Assembly (NCBI RefSeq): GCF_000282515.1 | Contig: NZ_AKJD01000015.1 | Location: forward strand, 1-64,000 | Length of the DNA stretch: 64,000 bases | Source: Pseudomonas sp. GM80 | GTDB lineage: Bacteria; Pseudomonadota; Gammaproteobacteria; Pseudomonadales; Pseudomonadaceae | Reading direction: 5' to 3' | In this document: piece by piece, positions 15,306-24,322 of the stretch | Position numbering within the stretch: the first letter of the stretch is position 1 | How the letters are laid out: every line of letters begins with the position of its first letter | The notes under the pieces: model-generated | What the model was told of the DNA's origin: nothing | What the model saw: the letters and a program-made list of their open reading frames with translations, nothing else | Databases searched by the model: none | Made by a program: the position numbers and the translations under genes

Positions 15306-17630
15306 ATGACGCAAAACAGCACCGTGCTGTCCGGTATTGCGCTGGATCAATTCATGGATCGTCTTGAGGTCGAGCATCAGGAACACGGTGCCGATTATCT
15401 GCTGGGCCAACTGCGCGCCCAGCCACTCAAGGCTGTCTCGCTGGAGTCGATTGGCCGTCTTTACGTGCTTTGGGTCAACGCCGGTGACGCTGAAGCGGCC
15501 AAGGCAGTCCTGACCGACGATGGCCAGGCACTGATCGCGGCGACGCCGGGCGATGCGCGCAACGAACTCAAGGTCAATCTGTTGATTTTCCAACTCCGGC
15601 TCGGCAACTACCTCAAAGACGAGCAAGGCGTGCTGCTGGCGCTCGACACCCTGCAGCAATTGACCCACGAGTCGCTGCCGTTCGACGTTGAACAGTACCG
15701 GCGCTACCGCATTTTCGACGACCTGCAACACGCCACCCTCGACATCGCCCTCAAGGCCATCGAAGTGCGTCACAGCCTGGCCCTGATCAACCCTGATCGT
15801 CACGCTTTGCGCGCCTGGGACGATGCCGATCAACACCGGCGCCGGGCCCAGGTGCTGGCCGCTCATGAACGTGACGAAGCAGCGCGCGAAGCCGCACTGG
15901 CGGCGATTGATGCATTTCGCACGGCCGGCAACGATCAGGATATCGACGCTGACGACTGGCTATGGCTGGGCGATGCGCTGATCGAAATCGTGCCGTTGCG
16001 CCTGGCGCTGTTCGAACAACCAGTGATGCAGTTGACCGCCGATTTGTCGCTGCCTCAGCGCCGGGAATGGGAAGTGCGCCTGGCGCGTCTGGCCGCCCGT
16101 TCACTGAAGGCCCAGGGCGACCTCGCGGGTGCATTGAAAGTCTGTGACGTGGCGACCCTGAGCCTGGATTCGGGCGGCGCTGACAACTTCGTCGATTACC
16201 ATTTGCCATGGCTGCTGGAGAACGGCCAGGTCGAAGAGGCGGGGCAACGTGCCTTCGAGGAAATCTATGAAGTGCGCGCTCACATGTGGCCGGGCACGGC
16301 CTATTGGGTCAACGAACGTCTGCTTGATGCTGCAGACGCGTCCGTGTGGTGGCCGCTGTGTGTAATGCGTGCCTGTGACGATCAAGCGGTGCTGGAACAG
16401 TTCCTTTCCGGCTTGCCATGGCGTGATGAGTCGACGCCGTCTCAAGGGGCGCTGCTCGATGCACTGCAGGCCGCGCGCGATGACCTGGAGCAAATCGACA
16501 ACGTCTTCGCCCAGGCTCTGGCGGAGGCGCGACGTCGCGCGCCGGATCATCCGTGGATCAACCGCCTGGTGGCGGTGCGTGAAGGCCAGGCCGGGCGCAT
16601 CGACGCCAACACCCAACTGGCAATGCTGCGTGAAGCCGTCTCGGCCGGTAACCTGCACGACAATCGCAGCAACTTCGCCCTGTTCAGTGCCCATGCCAGT
16701 GTGTTTGGTATCGCTGATGCCCTGCGCCAACCCTTGCCGCCATTGGCCAGCGGTATGTACTACTACCAGTTTGCGACCAACCTTTCGGGACTGGTCGAAA
16801 CCCATGTCGAATCGCTCTCGGAAGAGCAAGCCGAACCTATCTGGTGGCAACTGCGCGAAGTACAGAAGGTTGCCTACGAACACGGCCAGGCCCGTATGGA
16901 GCAATGCATCACCAGCGGCCGCGGTCACCGCTCTGACGCCTGCGCACACCTGTACTCAATGCTGTGCGCCAACCTGGCGTTCAATTACCGCTGCTACAAC
17001 GACAAGCTCATGGGCCGGGCCCTTGAATTGCATGCTCGCGGCATCGCCGCCAGCCCGTTCGCCGAACACTATCAGGGCATCCTGGAAAATCGCATCAAGA
17101 TAAAGGACGACCAAGGCATCGCCGAAGCGGCCGAACAGCTCTGGCACTACGCAGCCGACCATGGTTACAGCCGCCACGACCCGGAAGAATACATTCAGGA
17201 CGTTACCCGCGCGCTGTACCGACTGGACCGTGAACGCGAGATTCTGATCTGGCTGGAACGTCTTCTCAAATGGCAGGAAGAGTGCGAAATCAGCGACAAG
17301 GCGCTGGAATACTCGCCGCTGTTCGCACGCATGAAAATCGCCATGTACCTCTCCTACACGCTGCCGGAAGCAGCCACCAGCCTGTGGTTGCGTTACGCGC
17401 CGATCATCGACGAAGGCGCCGAACCGTCCCTGCTGGGCTGCGCCGGTGATGTGCTCAAGGGGCTCGGCCGCAACGAAGAAGCCGTGGCCTATTACCATCG
17501 CTCGATCCTGCGCAGTGATCCGAACAACCCGGTTGATCAGGGCAACAATGAACTGTTCCACCAGTGGATCGCCGAATTGCAGGCGTCTGCAAAACCGGCC
17601 GCCAAGGCCTGGTGGCAAATATGGAAGTAA
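15306..17630 (+). CDS. large helical (TPR-like) repeat protein, uncharacterised
   Basis: 774-residue soluble protein with no signal peptide or membrane span. It is built from amphipathic helices rich in Ala, Leu, Glu and Arg. The last quarter is TPR-like: ALELHARGIAASPFAEHYQGIL, AEAAEQLWHYAADHG, and LLGCAGDVLKGLGRNEEAVAYYHRSILRSDPNNP, which is a near-textbook TPR. Start at the ATG after ATGGAG (15294-15299). Its last ten bases overlap the PcfJ-like gene. It is probably a scaffold or adaptor for the next two products; no family name is recognised. Confidence 0.8.
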   Translation: MTQNSTVLSGIALDQFMDRLEVEHQEHGADYLLGQLRAQPLKAVSLESIGRLYVLWVNAGDAEAAKAVLTDDGQALIAATPGDARNELKVNLLIFQLRLGNYLKDEQGVLLALDTLQQLTHESLPFDVEQYRRYRIFDDLQHATLDIALKAIEVRHSLALINPDRHALRAWDDADQHRRRAQVLAAHERDEAAREAALAAIDAFRTAGNDQDIDADDWLWLGDALIEIVPLRLALFEQPVMQLTADLSLPQRREWEVRLARLAARSLKAQGDLAGALKVCDVATLSLDSGGADNFVDYHLPWLLENGQVEEAGQRAFEEIYEVRAHMWPGTAYWVNERLLDAADASVWWPLCVMRACDDQAVLEQFLSGLPWRDESTPSQGALLDALQAARDDLEQIDNVFAQALAEARRRAPDHPWINRLVAVREGQAGRIDANTQLAMLREAVSAGNLHDNRSNFALFSAHASVFGIADALRQPLPPLASGMYYYQFATNLSGLVETHVESLSEEQAEPIWWQLREVQKVAYEHGQARMEQCITSGRGHRSDACAHLYSMLCANLAFNYRCYNDKLMGRALELHARGIAASPFAEHYQGILENRIKIKDDQGIAEAAEQLWHYAADHGYSRHDPEEYIQDVTRALYRLDREREILIWLERLLKWQEECEISDKALEYSPLFARMKIAMYLSYTLPEAATSLWLRYAPIIDEGAEPSLLGCAGDVLKGLGRNEEAVAYYHRSILRSDPNNPVDQGNNELFHQWIAELQASAKPAAKAWWQIWK

Positions 17631-18853
17631 CGGTGGACGGAGCCTCGCCACCGCGCCAGTCCGGTTACGCCCCGCGCAACGCACTCAATGCCGATCAACT
17701 CAAACGCGGCATTGCTGAGCGCAGCCTTGCTCGCGGCGATGCGCCGGAAGTCAGCAAATGGTTGCTCAACCATTTCTACCGTCATCTGGTCGGCAACTTC
17801 GAACCTGCGCGGCGGATCACCACGCGGGTAGAGGCGGCCGAGGCATTGGGCAGCGAGCCGCCAGCCTGGGTGGAAAGGCATTTGCACGACGCTGGCAAAG
17901 CGTCGCAGCAGACGCTGGCGCCGCTGGTCTGGGTCGATCCGCAGCAGGCGCCACTGCTGGCCGAGGAAGCGTTGCTGGTGGAGTTTCTGACCTCACGCCA
18001 GGGCACGGCACTGGCCGACAAGCTTGAACGCATCAATTGCCCACAAGCGCTGGCGCTGTGGCAAAAGGAACACGCGCAGATGGCGGCGCGGGTCGAGCAG
18101 GGCTGGTGCCAGAGCCATCCCGAAGCCTTGCTTGTGCGGCTGACCACTGCTGAGCACGTCTTGCACGAACTGCGTCCCGAAAGTGATTGCCTGCGCGCGG
18201 AAATGGCCTTTGAAAGTTATGTGATGCGCCACTGCCTGGGCCAGTTCGCTGATCGCCGCGCCTTGACCGGCGGTTACGGCGAGCGCTATGCCGAAGCGGT
18301 GGAGCAGCAGCGCATGCGCGTGTTCAGTTTTCGCGATGCCCAGGGCCAACCCCACATCACCATCAGCCTGATCGTCCAGGCCGACGGCACCTTGACGGTC
18401 GAGCAGGTCAAAGGCAAACAGAACCGGCCACCGGTTGAACGCTACTACCAAGACCTGCTGCAGTGCCTGAACGCCTTGCACACCGACCAGCAAACGCCCG
18501 CCGACTGCATCGCCATCGGTATCGTGCGCACTGAAGCCGGTTGGCTGCGCATCGAAGACGTCAGCGACCCGACCGCGCAGACTCGTCTGGTGGCGCGGTA
18601 TCCGCAATTGTACGAGCGCCTTGATGCGCCGTCGGCGATGGTCGAATGGCTGGTGGCCGGGCGACAGCCGCAGCAATTTTTGCAGGTTGCCCCGCAAGCG
18701 GTGTCGGTCAAATACGCCATCCGACATATTTTCAGCAAGCGCATTGAGCGTCAGGCCAGTGAGCCGCTGTGCCTGACCGAAGGCGTGCCGTGGCCGGACA
18801 TGGCGCCGGCCACGGCCGAGGAAATCCAGACCTGGCAGGCTCGGGCAAGGTGA
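17621..18853 (+). CDS. PcfJ-like domain protein
   Basis: 410-residue protein. The central and C-terminal part matches the PcfJ pattern: MRHCLGQFADR, a GGYGERYAEAV segment, VFSFRDAQGQPHITISLIV and VEQVKGKQNRPPVERYYQDL (roughly residues 200-285). PcfJ was first seen in conjugative plasmid clusters, and related domains occur on phages and in mobile elements; biochemical function is unknown. The ATG overlaps the helical-repeat gene by ten bases and the DUF1266 gene follows after ten bases, so the three are one operon. No transfer genes are nearby. Confidence 0.75.
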   Translation: MEVTVDGASPPRQSGYAPRNALNADQLKRGIAERSLARGDAPEVSKWLLNHFYRHLVGNFEPARRITTRVEAAEALGSEPPAWVERHLHDAGKASQQTLAPLVWVDPQQAPLLAEEALLVEFLTSRQGTALADKLERINCPQALALWQKEHAQMAARVEQGWCQSHPEALLVRLTTAEHVLHELRPESDCLRAEMAFESYVMRHCLGQFADRRALTGGYGERYAEAVEQQRMRVFSFRDAQGQPHITISLIVQADGTLTVEQVKGKQNRPPVERYYQDLLQCLNALHTDQQTPADCIAIGIVRTEAGWLRIEDVSDPTAQTRLVARYPQLYERLDAPSAMVEWLVAGRQPQQFLQVAPQAVSVKYAIRHIFSKRIERQASEPLCLTEGVPWPDMAPATAEEIQTWQARAR

Positions 18854-18863
18854 GGGGAACGGC

Positions 18864-19547
18864 ATGTTTTTATTGATTGCAGTGGTTGTTTCAGTCTGGT
18901 TGTTGTGGCAAGCATTCAAGCCCCGCCGTGCGCCGTTGTTCAGCCCACGCAAGCACTGGTCGCTGCTGCTGGCCAAACCTATGGCCGATGCGATGGGCGT
19001 CGAGGGTTTCTATTCGCCGGCGTGTGATCACTTCAACGAGCAGGCGCAGAAGATCCTGCGGGCAGCGTTGCTGCACCAGGGCGGGATACGCAGCCATTGC
19101 GATGACGAGGCGGTGCGGGCGCATTTCAGTGCAACCCTTGAGCGGCAATGGTTCAGCCTCGACCTGCAAGCGCTGAAAGCCGACGATGAGCCGCGCGCGG
19201 CCATGGCCTTTGCTTGTGTGCGGGTGGCGTTTCTAGTCCGTTGCGCACTGTTGATGCACTGGCTCGAACCCGGTGTCGCCTGGCGTGTGTTGCTGCTCAA
19301 TGCGCAGCGTGCGCAGGACTGTTTCGACAGTTGGGAAGATTTTGGCAAAGCCTATCAGCAGGGGCGCGAGCAGTGGGTGGCGGCATTTCGCGTCGACTCG
19401 CTGGGCGAGGCGTTCCACGAGCAGCATCTGCGCCAGTTGCTGACGCCCGGCAGCGGTGCCTGGAACGCTATCCCTTGGCAGACGCCGGCGGCGTTGAGCC
19501 CGACGCCGGCAAGGTCGTTCAGCAAAATGCGTCAAGCGAGAAGCTGA
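18864..19547 (+). CDS. DUF1266 family membrane-anchored protein
   Basis: 227-residue protein with one N-terminal membrane segment (about residues 2-17, FLLIAVVVSVWLLWQAF) and a cytoplasmic DUF1266 domain marked by a conserved W.I/W.RV-type centre (LEPGVAWRVLLLNAQRAQDCFDSWEDFGKAYQQGREQW). DUF1266 domains have no assigned activity and turn up in toxin/immunity and signalling neighbourhoods. The RBS is GAGGGGA. Third gene of the operon after the helical-repeat and PcfJ-like genes; the anchor suggests that the complex acts at the inner membrane. Confidence 0.8.
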   Translation: MFLLIAVVVSVWLLWQAFKPRRAPLFSPRKHWSLLLAKPMADAMGVEGFYSPACDHFNEQAQKILRAALLHQGGIRSHCDDEAVRAHFSATLERQWFSLDLQALKADDEPRAAMAFACVRVAFLVRCALLMHWLEPGVAWRVLLLNAQRAQDCFDSWEDFGKAYQQGREQWVAAFRVDSLGEAFHEQHLRQLLTPGSGAWNAIPWQTPAALSPTPARSFSKMRQARS

Positions 19548-19647
19548 GGGCGAAAAGCCGTTCCATCGAGCACACACTTTTTCACAAAGACCTCCAAGCC
19601 ACCGATCAATGGCAGAATCCCCTTACTTGAAAGTTTTGGAGATCACC

Positions 19648-21507
19648 ATGCTTCGTGTGTTTGAACGAAGGCTCGACCCTTTTCCTCCTGACGAGGTGCC
19701 GCCACCGCCCACCGGCCTGGCGCGGTTCCTCTGGGCTTGCACCCGTGGTGCGCGCGGTTACATCCTTGCGCTGGCGCTACTCAGTGCCGCTGTATCGATT
19801 TATGAAGCGTGGCTGTTTTCCTTCCTCGGCCAAGTCGTCGATCTGCTCTCGACCTGGCAGGCCGGCGGCGAAGCGGCGGCGCAGGAGAGTCGGGTGTTGT
19901 GGGGTATGGGCATCGTCATGGTGCTCAGTGTCGGGCTGGTGGCGTTGCGCACGATGGTGCAGCACCAGATTCTGGCGATTAACTTGCCGCTGCGCCTGCG
20001 TTGGGATTTCCATCGGCTGATGCTGCGGCAAAGCCTTTCGTTTTTCTCCGACGAGTTTTCCGGTCGGGTCACCACCAAAGTGATGCAGACGGCGCTGGCG
20101 GTGCGCGATGTGTTGTTCACGATGATCGAGATTCTGCCGGGGATCGGTGTGTATTTCATTGCGATCATCGCGTTGGCCGGCGGTTTTGCGCTGAAGCTGA
20201 TGCTGCCGTTCCTCGCCTGGGTCGTGCTGTTCGGCCTGGCCATGTGGTACTTCGTGCCGCGTCTGGGCAAAGTGGGGCAGGAGCAGGCCAATGCGCGGTC
20301 GATGATGACCGGGCGCATCTCCGATGCGTACACCAACATCACCACGGTGAAGCTGTTCTCGCACTCCAATCGCGAAGCGCATTTCGCGCGGGCGGCGATG
20401 GAAGATTTCAAGCTGACCGGTTTTCGCCAGATGCGTCTGGTCAGCCTGTTCGAGATCGTCAATCAGGCGTTAGTGGTTGGATTGATCATGTCGGCGGGCG
20501 GTTATGCGCTGTGGCTGTGGCATCAAGGCGAGGTCGGCGCCGGTGCGGTGGCGGCGATCACGGCCATGGCGTTGCGCATCAATGGCATGTCGAACTGGAT
20601 CATGTGGCAGATGACCTCGCTGTTCGAAAGCATCGGCACCTTGCACGATGGTATGGCAACGCTGACCCAGGGCACCAAGGTGCAAGACGCGCCGGATGCC
20701 GGCGTACTGAAGACTTCCGGCGGCGCGGTGACTTTCGACAACGTCAGCTTCAATTACAACGGCGAACGTCAGGTGCTCGATGGCCTGAGCTTGAATATCC
20801 GTGCGGGTGAAAAAATTGGCCTGGTGGGCCGTTCTGGCGCCGGAAAATCGACCTTGATCAACTTGTTGCTGCGCTTTTACGACATTGATCGCGGGGAGAT
20901 TCGCATCGATGGCCAGAACATCGCGCACGTGACCCAGGACAGCTTGCGCAGCTGCATCGGCATGGTCACGCAGGATACTTCGCTGCTGCACCGCTCGATT
21001 CGCGACAACATTGCTTACGGCAGGCCCGATGCCACCGACGCGCAGATTCGCAGCGCGGCGGCCAGCGCCCAGGCCGATGAATTCATCAGTCAATTGAGTG
21101 ATCGTCAGGGCCATACCGGCTACGACACGCTGGTCGGTGAACGCGGGATCAAGTTGTCGGGCGGCCAGCGTCAGCGTGTCGCGATTGCGCGTGTGATGCT
21201 GAAGAACGCGCCCATCCTGTTGCTCGACGAAGCCACCAGCGCGCTGGACTCGGAAGTCGAAGTGGCGATTCAGGAAAGCCTCGATGACATGATGCAAGGC
21301 AAGACCGTGATCGCGATTGCTCACCGCTTGTCGACGATTGCAGCGATGGACCGGCTGATCGTCATGGACGAAGGACGCATCATCGAACAGGGCACCCACA
21401 GCGAACTGCTGGAACTGAACGGCGTCTATGCGCGGCTTTGGCAGCATCAGAGCGGCGGGTTCCTCGGCGAGGATCAGGGCGTGGTGGAGGCCTTGGATCA
21501 GGCCTGA
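19648..21507 (+). CDS. ABC exporter, fused permease and ATPase (MsbA/lipid-multidrug type)
   Basis: 619-residue half-transporter. About six membrane helices (residues 30-330) precede a nucleotide-binding domain with Walker A GRSGAGKST, Q-loop VTQDTSLLHRSIRDNIAYG, signature LSGGQRQR, Walker B ILLLDEATSALD and the switch His in IAIAHRLSTI. It would work as a homodimer exporting lipids, peptides or drugs. I start at the ATG with GGAG eight bases upstream, not at 19609. A clear terminator follows, so the transcript ends here. 100 bases separate it from the DUF1266 gene; a shared transcript is possible but not shown. Confidence 0.93.
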   Translation: MLRVFERRLDPFPPDEVPPPPTGLARFLWACTRGARGYILALALLSAAVSIYEAWLFSFLGQVVDLLSTWQAGGEAAAQESRVLWGMGIVMVLSVGLVALRTMVQHQILAINLPLRLRWDFHRLMLRQSLSFFSDEFSGRVTTKVMQTALAVRDVLFTMIEILPGIGVYFIAIIALAGGFALKLMLPFLAWVVLFGLAMWYFVPRLGKVGQEQANARSMMTGRISDAYTNITTVKLFSHSNREAHFARAAMEDFKLTGFRQMRLVSLFEIVNQALVVGLIMSAGGYALWLWHQGEVGAGAVAAITAMALRINGMSNWIMWQMTSLFESIGTLHDGMATLTQGTKVQDAPDAGVLKTSGGAVTFDNVSFNYNGERQVLDGLSLNIRAGEKIGLVGRSGAGKSTLINLLLRFYDIDRGEIRIDGQNIAHVTQDSLRSCIGMVTQDTSLLHRSIRDNIAYGRPDATDAQIRSAAASAQADEFISQLSDRQGHTGYDTLVGERGIKLSGGQRQRVAIARVMLKNAPILLLDEATSALDSEVEVAIQESLDDMMQGKTVIAIAHRLSTIAAMDRLIVMDEGRIIEQGTHSELLELNGVYARLWQHQSGGFLGEDQGVVEALDQA

Positions 21508-21518
21508 TGATCAGGTAC

Positions 21519-21547
21519 AAAAAAACCGGCCTTGCGCCGGTTTTTTT
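21519..21547 (+). terminator. Rho-independent terminator
   Basis: A perfect stem of ACCGGC with GCCGGT around cttgc, flanked by seven As and seven Ts. It lies 12 bases after the ABC exporter stop and works symmetrically, so it also serves the convergent GFA gene. Confidence 0.92.
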
Positions 21548-21570
21548 GTCGCCGAATGGGCGCTGCGCGC

Positions 21571-21963
21571 TCAGGGTGACTGCCAGGGCCCGCCATCCGC
21601 TACGGGCACCTCACCCAGATCATAAGGATTGATGCCTTCAAGACAGCCGACATTGAAACCGAACTCATGCGGATTGCTGCTGCGGCGGTGATGGGTGTAG
21701 ATGCCGCAGTTGCCGCAGAAAAAATGTTCGGCCACTCGCTGGCCAAAGCTGTATTTCAATAACGCCGACTCACCGCGGATCACCCTCAGGTCAGCCGCCG
21801 GTACCGCCGCGACGATCGCCCCTCGACGCTTGCAGAACGAACAGTCGCAGCGATGGGGCGTGGGCAGGCCATCGGGCAAGTGAATCTCGAGGACGACGGC
21901 GCCGCAATGGCAGCGCGCGCGATGGTCACGCTGGATGAGCGTGTTACCGATCTGCTTGAGCAT
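21571..21963 (-). CDS. GFA family (glutathione-dependent formaldehyde-activating/CENP-V) zinc protein
   Basis: 130-residue protein with the complete cysteine set of the GFA/CENP-V fold: CHCGAV, CDCSFCKRRG and FFCGNCGIYTHH, which bind two zincs. Family members have been linked to formaldehyde-glutathione adduct formation, but most are functionally unproven. The RBS GGAGG lies upstream of the ATG. It ends just before the terminator shared with the ABC exporter. Confidence 0.9.
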   Translation of the reverse strand: MLKQIGNTLIQRDHRARCHCGAVVLEIHLPDGLPTPHRCDCSFCKRRGAIVAAVPAADLRVIRGESALLKYSFGQRVAEHFFCGNCGIYTHHRRSSNPHEFGFNVGCLEGINPYDLGEVPVADGGPWQSP

Positions 21964-21993
21964 GACTGGACCTCCGTCGACCTCGAGCGCTGT

Positions 21994-22470
21994 TTATCTG
22001 GCGCGACCGCGAGCACGATTGATCGCCAACAGACAGAGGCCTACGAGCGTTGCCGCACCTGCAACCAGTAATGCAGAGGGTTGCATCGGCTGACGCGGGC
22101 CGGTACTGCCGCGTCGTTGGGGCATATCCAGTTGCCGGGTTGAAAAGGTCGATTCGACAAGCGGCGGTAATGAGCTGACGCTTTGCGCCTGATACGGCAA
22201 CTCCTCGATGCTCAGACGCAGACCATCGCTCAACTCCAGTGTCAGCGCGGTGATCGTGCCAACGATTCTGTCGGGGTAAACCGGTTCGCCGGCGGGATCG
22301 AGCTGGTCATACAAGAAATTCTGGCCTTCGAGCCAGCCGACGGCGGTCTGCAGTTCAGGGCCCAGGTAGTATTTTCCGTCGAGGAAAAAGCCGGGGAATT
22401 GAGGCGCGCGCTCTACGCTTTCAATGCAATAACGCTCACCCGGTTTCATACCGGTTGCAGGGGCAATCAT
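21994..22470 (-). CDS. hypothetical tail-anchored protein
   Basis: 158-residue protein of unknown family. Residues 1-100 are a soluble domain (ERYCIESVERAPQFPGFFLDGKYYLGPELQ, GWLEGQNFLYDQ), followed by a proline/serine-rich linker and one C-terminal membrane helix (ALLVAGAATLVGLCLLAI) with a basic tail. There is no signal peptide, so the globular part should face the cytoplasm. The RBS AGAGGAA is well placed. Upstream of, and probably co-oriented with, the GFA gene (30-base gap). Confidence 0.7.
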   Translation of the reverse strand: MIAPATGMKPGERYCIESVERAPQFPGFFLDGKYYLGPELQTAVGWLEGQNFLYDQLDPAGEPVYPDRIVGTITALTLELSDGLRLSIEELPYQAQSVSSLPPLVESTFSTRQLDMPQRRGSTGPRQPMQPSALLVAGAATLVGLCLLAINRARGRAR

Positions 22471-22649
22471 GGTGAATTCCTCTGATGGTTTTGCGATAGA
22501 GAACAGAGATCACTCAGGGTTCCATGCAATGGAGGAAAGGTAGCTGTCGGCCTTGAGGCGTGCCATTCGTCCAGTGGCGGGCACTCGCGGTGGTGGAGAG
22601 TCTCTGACGTTCAAGCGCGGAATTTCCGTGCATCAGCAGGAGAGCCAGC

Positions 22650-22850
22650 ATGGACATTGATGAGAAAGCGCCGGGCAACCAGTCTCAGCAGCAAGTCACG
22701 CGCACCACGGACAATGAGACCGGGCATGATCCGCGGCGCGATGAAGCTGAGGTGCCGCTGCCGGCGGACGACGAGGCGTCGGTCGATGAAGACATGAGCG
22801 ACGTGGACGCGGCCAACTCGGTCGCAAGCGAACATCCGCAGTCGAGATAA
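22650..22850 (+). CDS. small acidic disordered protein
   Basis: 66-residue, highly polar protein dominated by Asp, Glu, Gln and Ser with no hydrophobic core (EAEVPLPADDEASVDEDM), probably disordered. Reality is supported by a good AGGAGAG ribosome site and by a perfect terminator 14 bases after the stop. Function unknown. Compare similar small acidic proteins at 46773-47009 and 47716-47898. Confidence 0.65.
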   Translation: MDIDEKAPGNQSQQQVTRTTDNETGHDPRRDEAEVPLPADDEASVDEDMSDVDAANSVASEHPQSR

Positions 22851-22863
22851 TTGCAAGGCAATA

Positions 22864-22891
22864 AAAAACCCGGCATTTACGCCGGGTTTTT
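22864..22891. terminator. bidirectional Rho-independent terminator
   Basis: AAAAACCCGGC and GCCGGGTTTTT are perfect arms around a six-base loop, between the small acidic gene and the convergent oprB gene. Confidence 0.92.
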
Positions 22892-22917
22892 ATTGCCTGC
22901 TATCCCCGCACATTCGG

Positions 22918-24216
22918 TCAGAGCGACGCTTTCACCTGCAGACCAAACACCAACGCATTGTCGATGTCCTGCCCGGAGAACGCGCCCGGCTCGATGATGT
23001 ATTGCATGTTCGGGCGCAGGGTCAGCCACGGGGTGGCTTGATAACCGTAGCCCAGCTCGATCAATTGCTCAGCGCTGTCCAGGTTCGGGAACGCGGTGCC
23101 ATTGTTCAGCGCAGCGTCTTGCAGCACATCGCGGCTGCGCGGGTTCGGCACGGCACGGCCGTAGCCCAAGGCGACGGTGTCACGCGGGCGACCTTCGAAT
23201 GGCTTATATAAAACCACGCCGGTGCCGTACCACTTGCTGAACGGCGAGGCCGCTTCGCTGGCCGCCGAGTATTGACCGAACGCGTGCAGGCTGCGGCCTT
23301 CCGACGACTCCGAACGCCACACGGCTTGATCGACCAGCAGGTAATGACCGCCGCGACCGGACACTTCTTTGCTGCTGCCAATGCGTTTTACGTCGGAGCT
23401 GTCGTAGTAGTAGCCGACCTTGTATTCGCCCGGCAGCTCACCGGCGTGCTTGTACACCAGCTCGATCGGCACCACGGTGCCGGTAGTGTGTTTCGGGCCA
23501 AGATGCCAGGCTCGGCTGGAGTTGCCGTTACTTTCCGGGTCGACGTTGAACGCCGCCACGCGCAGTTGCCACGACGGCGACAGGTCATATTTGACCCGCA
23601 CACCCAAATGCGCGTTGGGATAGTTGGTCCAGCCGCTGCCGCCGGACATGTTCAGCGGGTGACCGCAGAAACCGGCGTTCATGAAGTTACAGAGAATGCC
23701 ACTGTCGAGGCCGCCGAGGTCGTTGCCCATGGCCATGTAACCAAGCTTCACGTTGAGCGCCGGGGTGAACAGGTTGCGCTCGTAGCTCAATTCGGTCAGG
23801 CGCGTGTACAGGCCGCCGTAGTTTTCCTGGATCGGCAGACGGTTGCCGACGAGGTCTTCCGAGGCGCTGTTGCCGCGACGGTCGTTGATGGTCAACTGAA
23901 CCTTGCCAGCGTTGTCGACGCCGTACAGTTTGCTCAGATCGAACTGCACGCCGAGCTTGATGTTCTGTGAGTAACGCGCCGAGCGATGCAGGCCGCCGTC
24001 AGCGTTATAGGCGGTTTCGCCGCTGTAGTCGCCGGTGAACTTGACGCCTTCTTCGTCCATCTGGTGACGCAAACCACCCCAGTCACCCGTGAGGGTGCTG
24101 CGGGTCAACAGATCGGAATCGTTGTCGGCCAGCGCGGGGAGGGCAGTGGTGCACGCGACGCCCAGCAACAGGCCTTTGAACAGGTCGGAACGGGAAAAAC
24201 CAACAGCCGATAGCAT
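22918..24216 (-). CDS. oprB: OprB-family carbohydrate-selective porin
   Basis: 432-residue outer-membrane porin with a signal peptide (LLLGVACTTALPALA, then DNDSD). OprB marks are LTGDWGGLRHQMDEEGVKFTGDYSGE at the mature N-terminus, GGSGWTNYPNAHLGVRVKY, and the C-terminal ATPWLTLRPNMQYIIEPG. It admits glucose and related sugars. I start at the ATG with AGGAAG upstream rather than at 24267. The glucose dehydrogenase gene precedes it on the same strand, but a terminator lies between them. Confidence 0.93.
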   Translation of the reverse strand: MLSAVGFSRSDLFKGLLLGVACTTALPALADNDSDLLTRSTLTGDWGGLRHQMDEEGVKFTGDYSGETAYNADGGLHRSARYSQNIKLGVQFDLSKLYGVDNAGKVQLTINDRRGNSASEDLVGNRLPIQENYGGLYTRLTELSYERNLFTPALNVKLGYMAMGNDLGGLDSGILCNFMNAGFCGHPLNMSGGSGWTNYPNAHLGVRVKYDLSPSWQLRVAAFNVDPESNGNSSRAWHLGPKHTTGTVVPIELVYKHAGELPGEYKVGYYYDSSDVKRIGSSKEVSGRGGHYLLVDQAVWRSESSEGRSLHAFGQYSAASEAASPFSKWYGTGVVLYKPFEGRPRDTVALGYGRAVPNPRSRDVLQDAALNNGTAFPNLDSAEQLIELGYGYQATPWLTLRPNMQYIIEPGAFSGQDIDNALVFGLQVKASL

Positions 24217-24283
24217 GTAAATCTTCCTGCAGAAAACTTGAGCAATAGGGGAAAAGCAGCGCGGCACCCGAAGGTGCCGCGCT

Positions 24284-24314
24284 CAAAAAAAGCGTCCGCG
24301 TTTAACGTGGACGC
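24284..24314 (-). terminator. terminator after gcd
   Basis: On the minus strand, AGCGTCC and GGACGCT arms with the extra pairing of ACG/CGT around TTAAA are followed by seven Ts. A second stem (24258-24281, GCGGCACC/GGTGCCGC) lies just beyond. Together they should stop most gcd transcription before oprB. Confidence 0.85.
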
Positions 24315-24322
24315 TGGGGGGG

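Noticed and set aside
20470-21447. Minus-strand frame of 325 codons opposite the ABC exporter
   Set aside because: Shadow of conserved ATPase motifs; no start signal and no recognisable domain.
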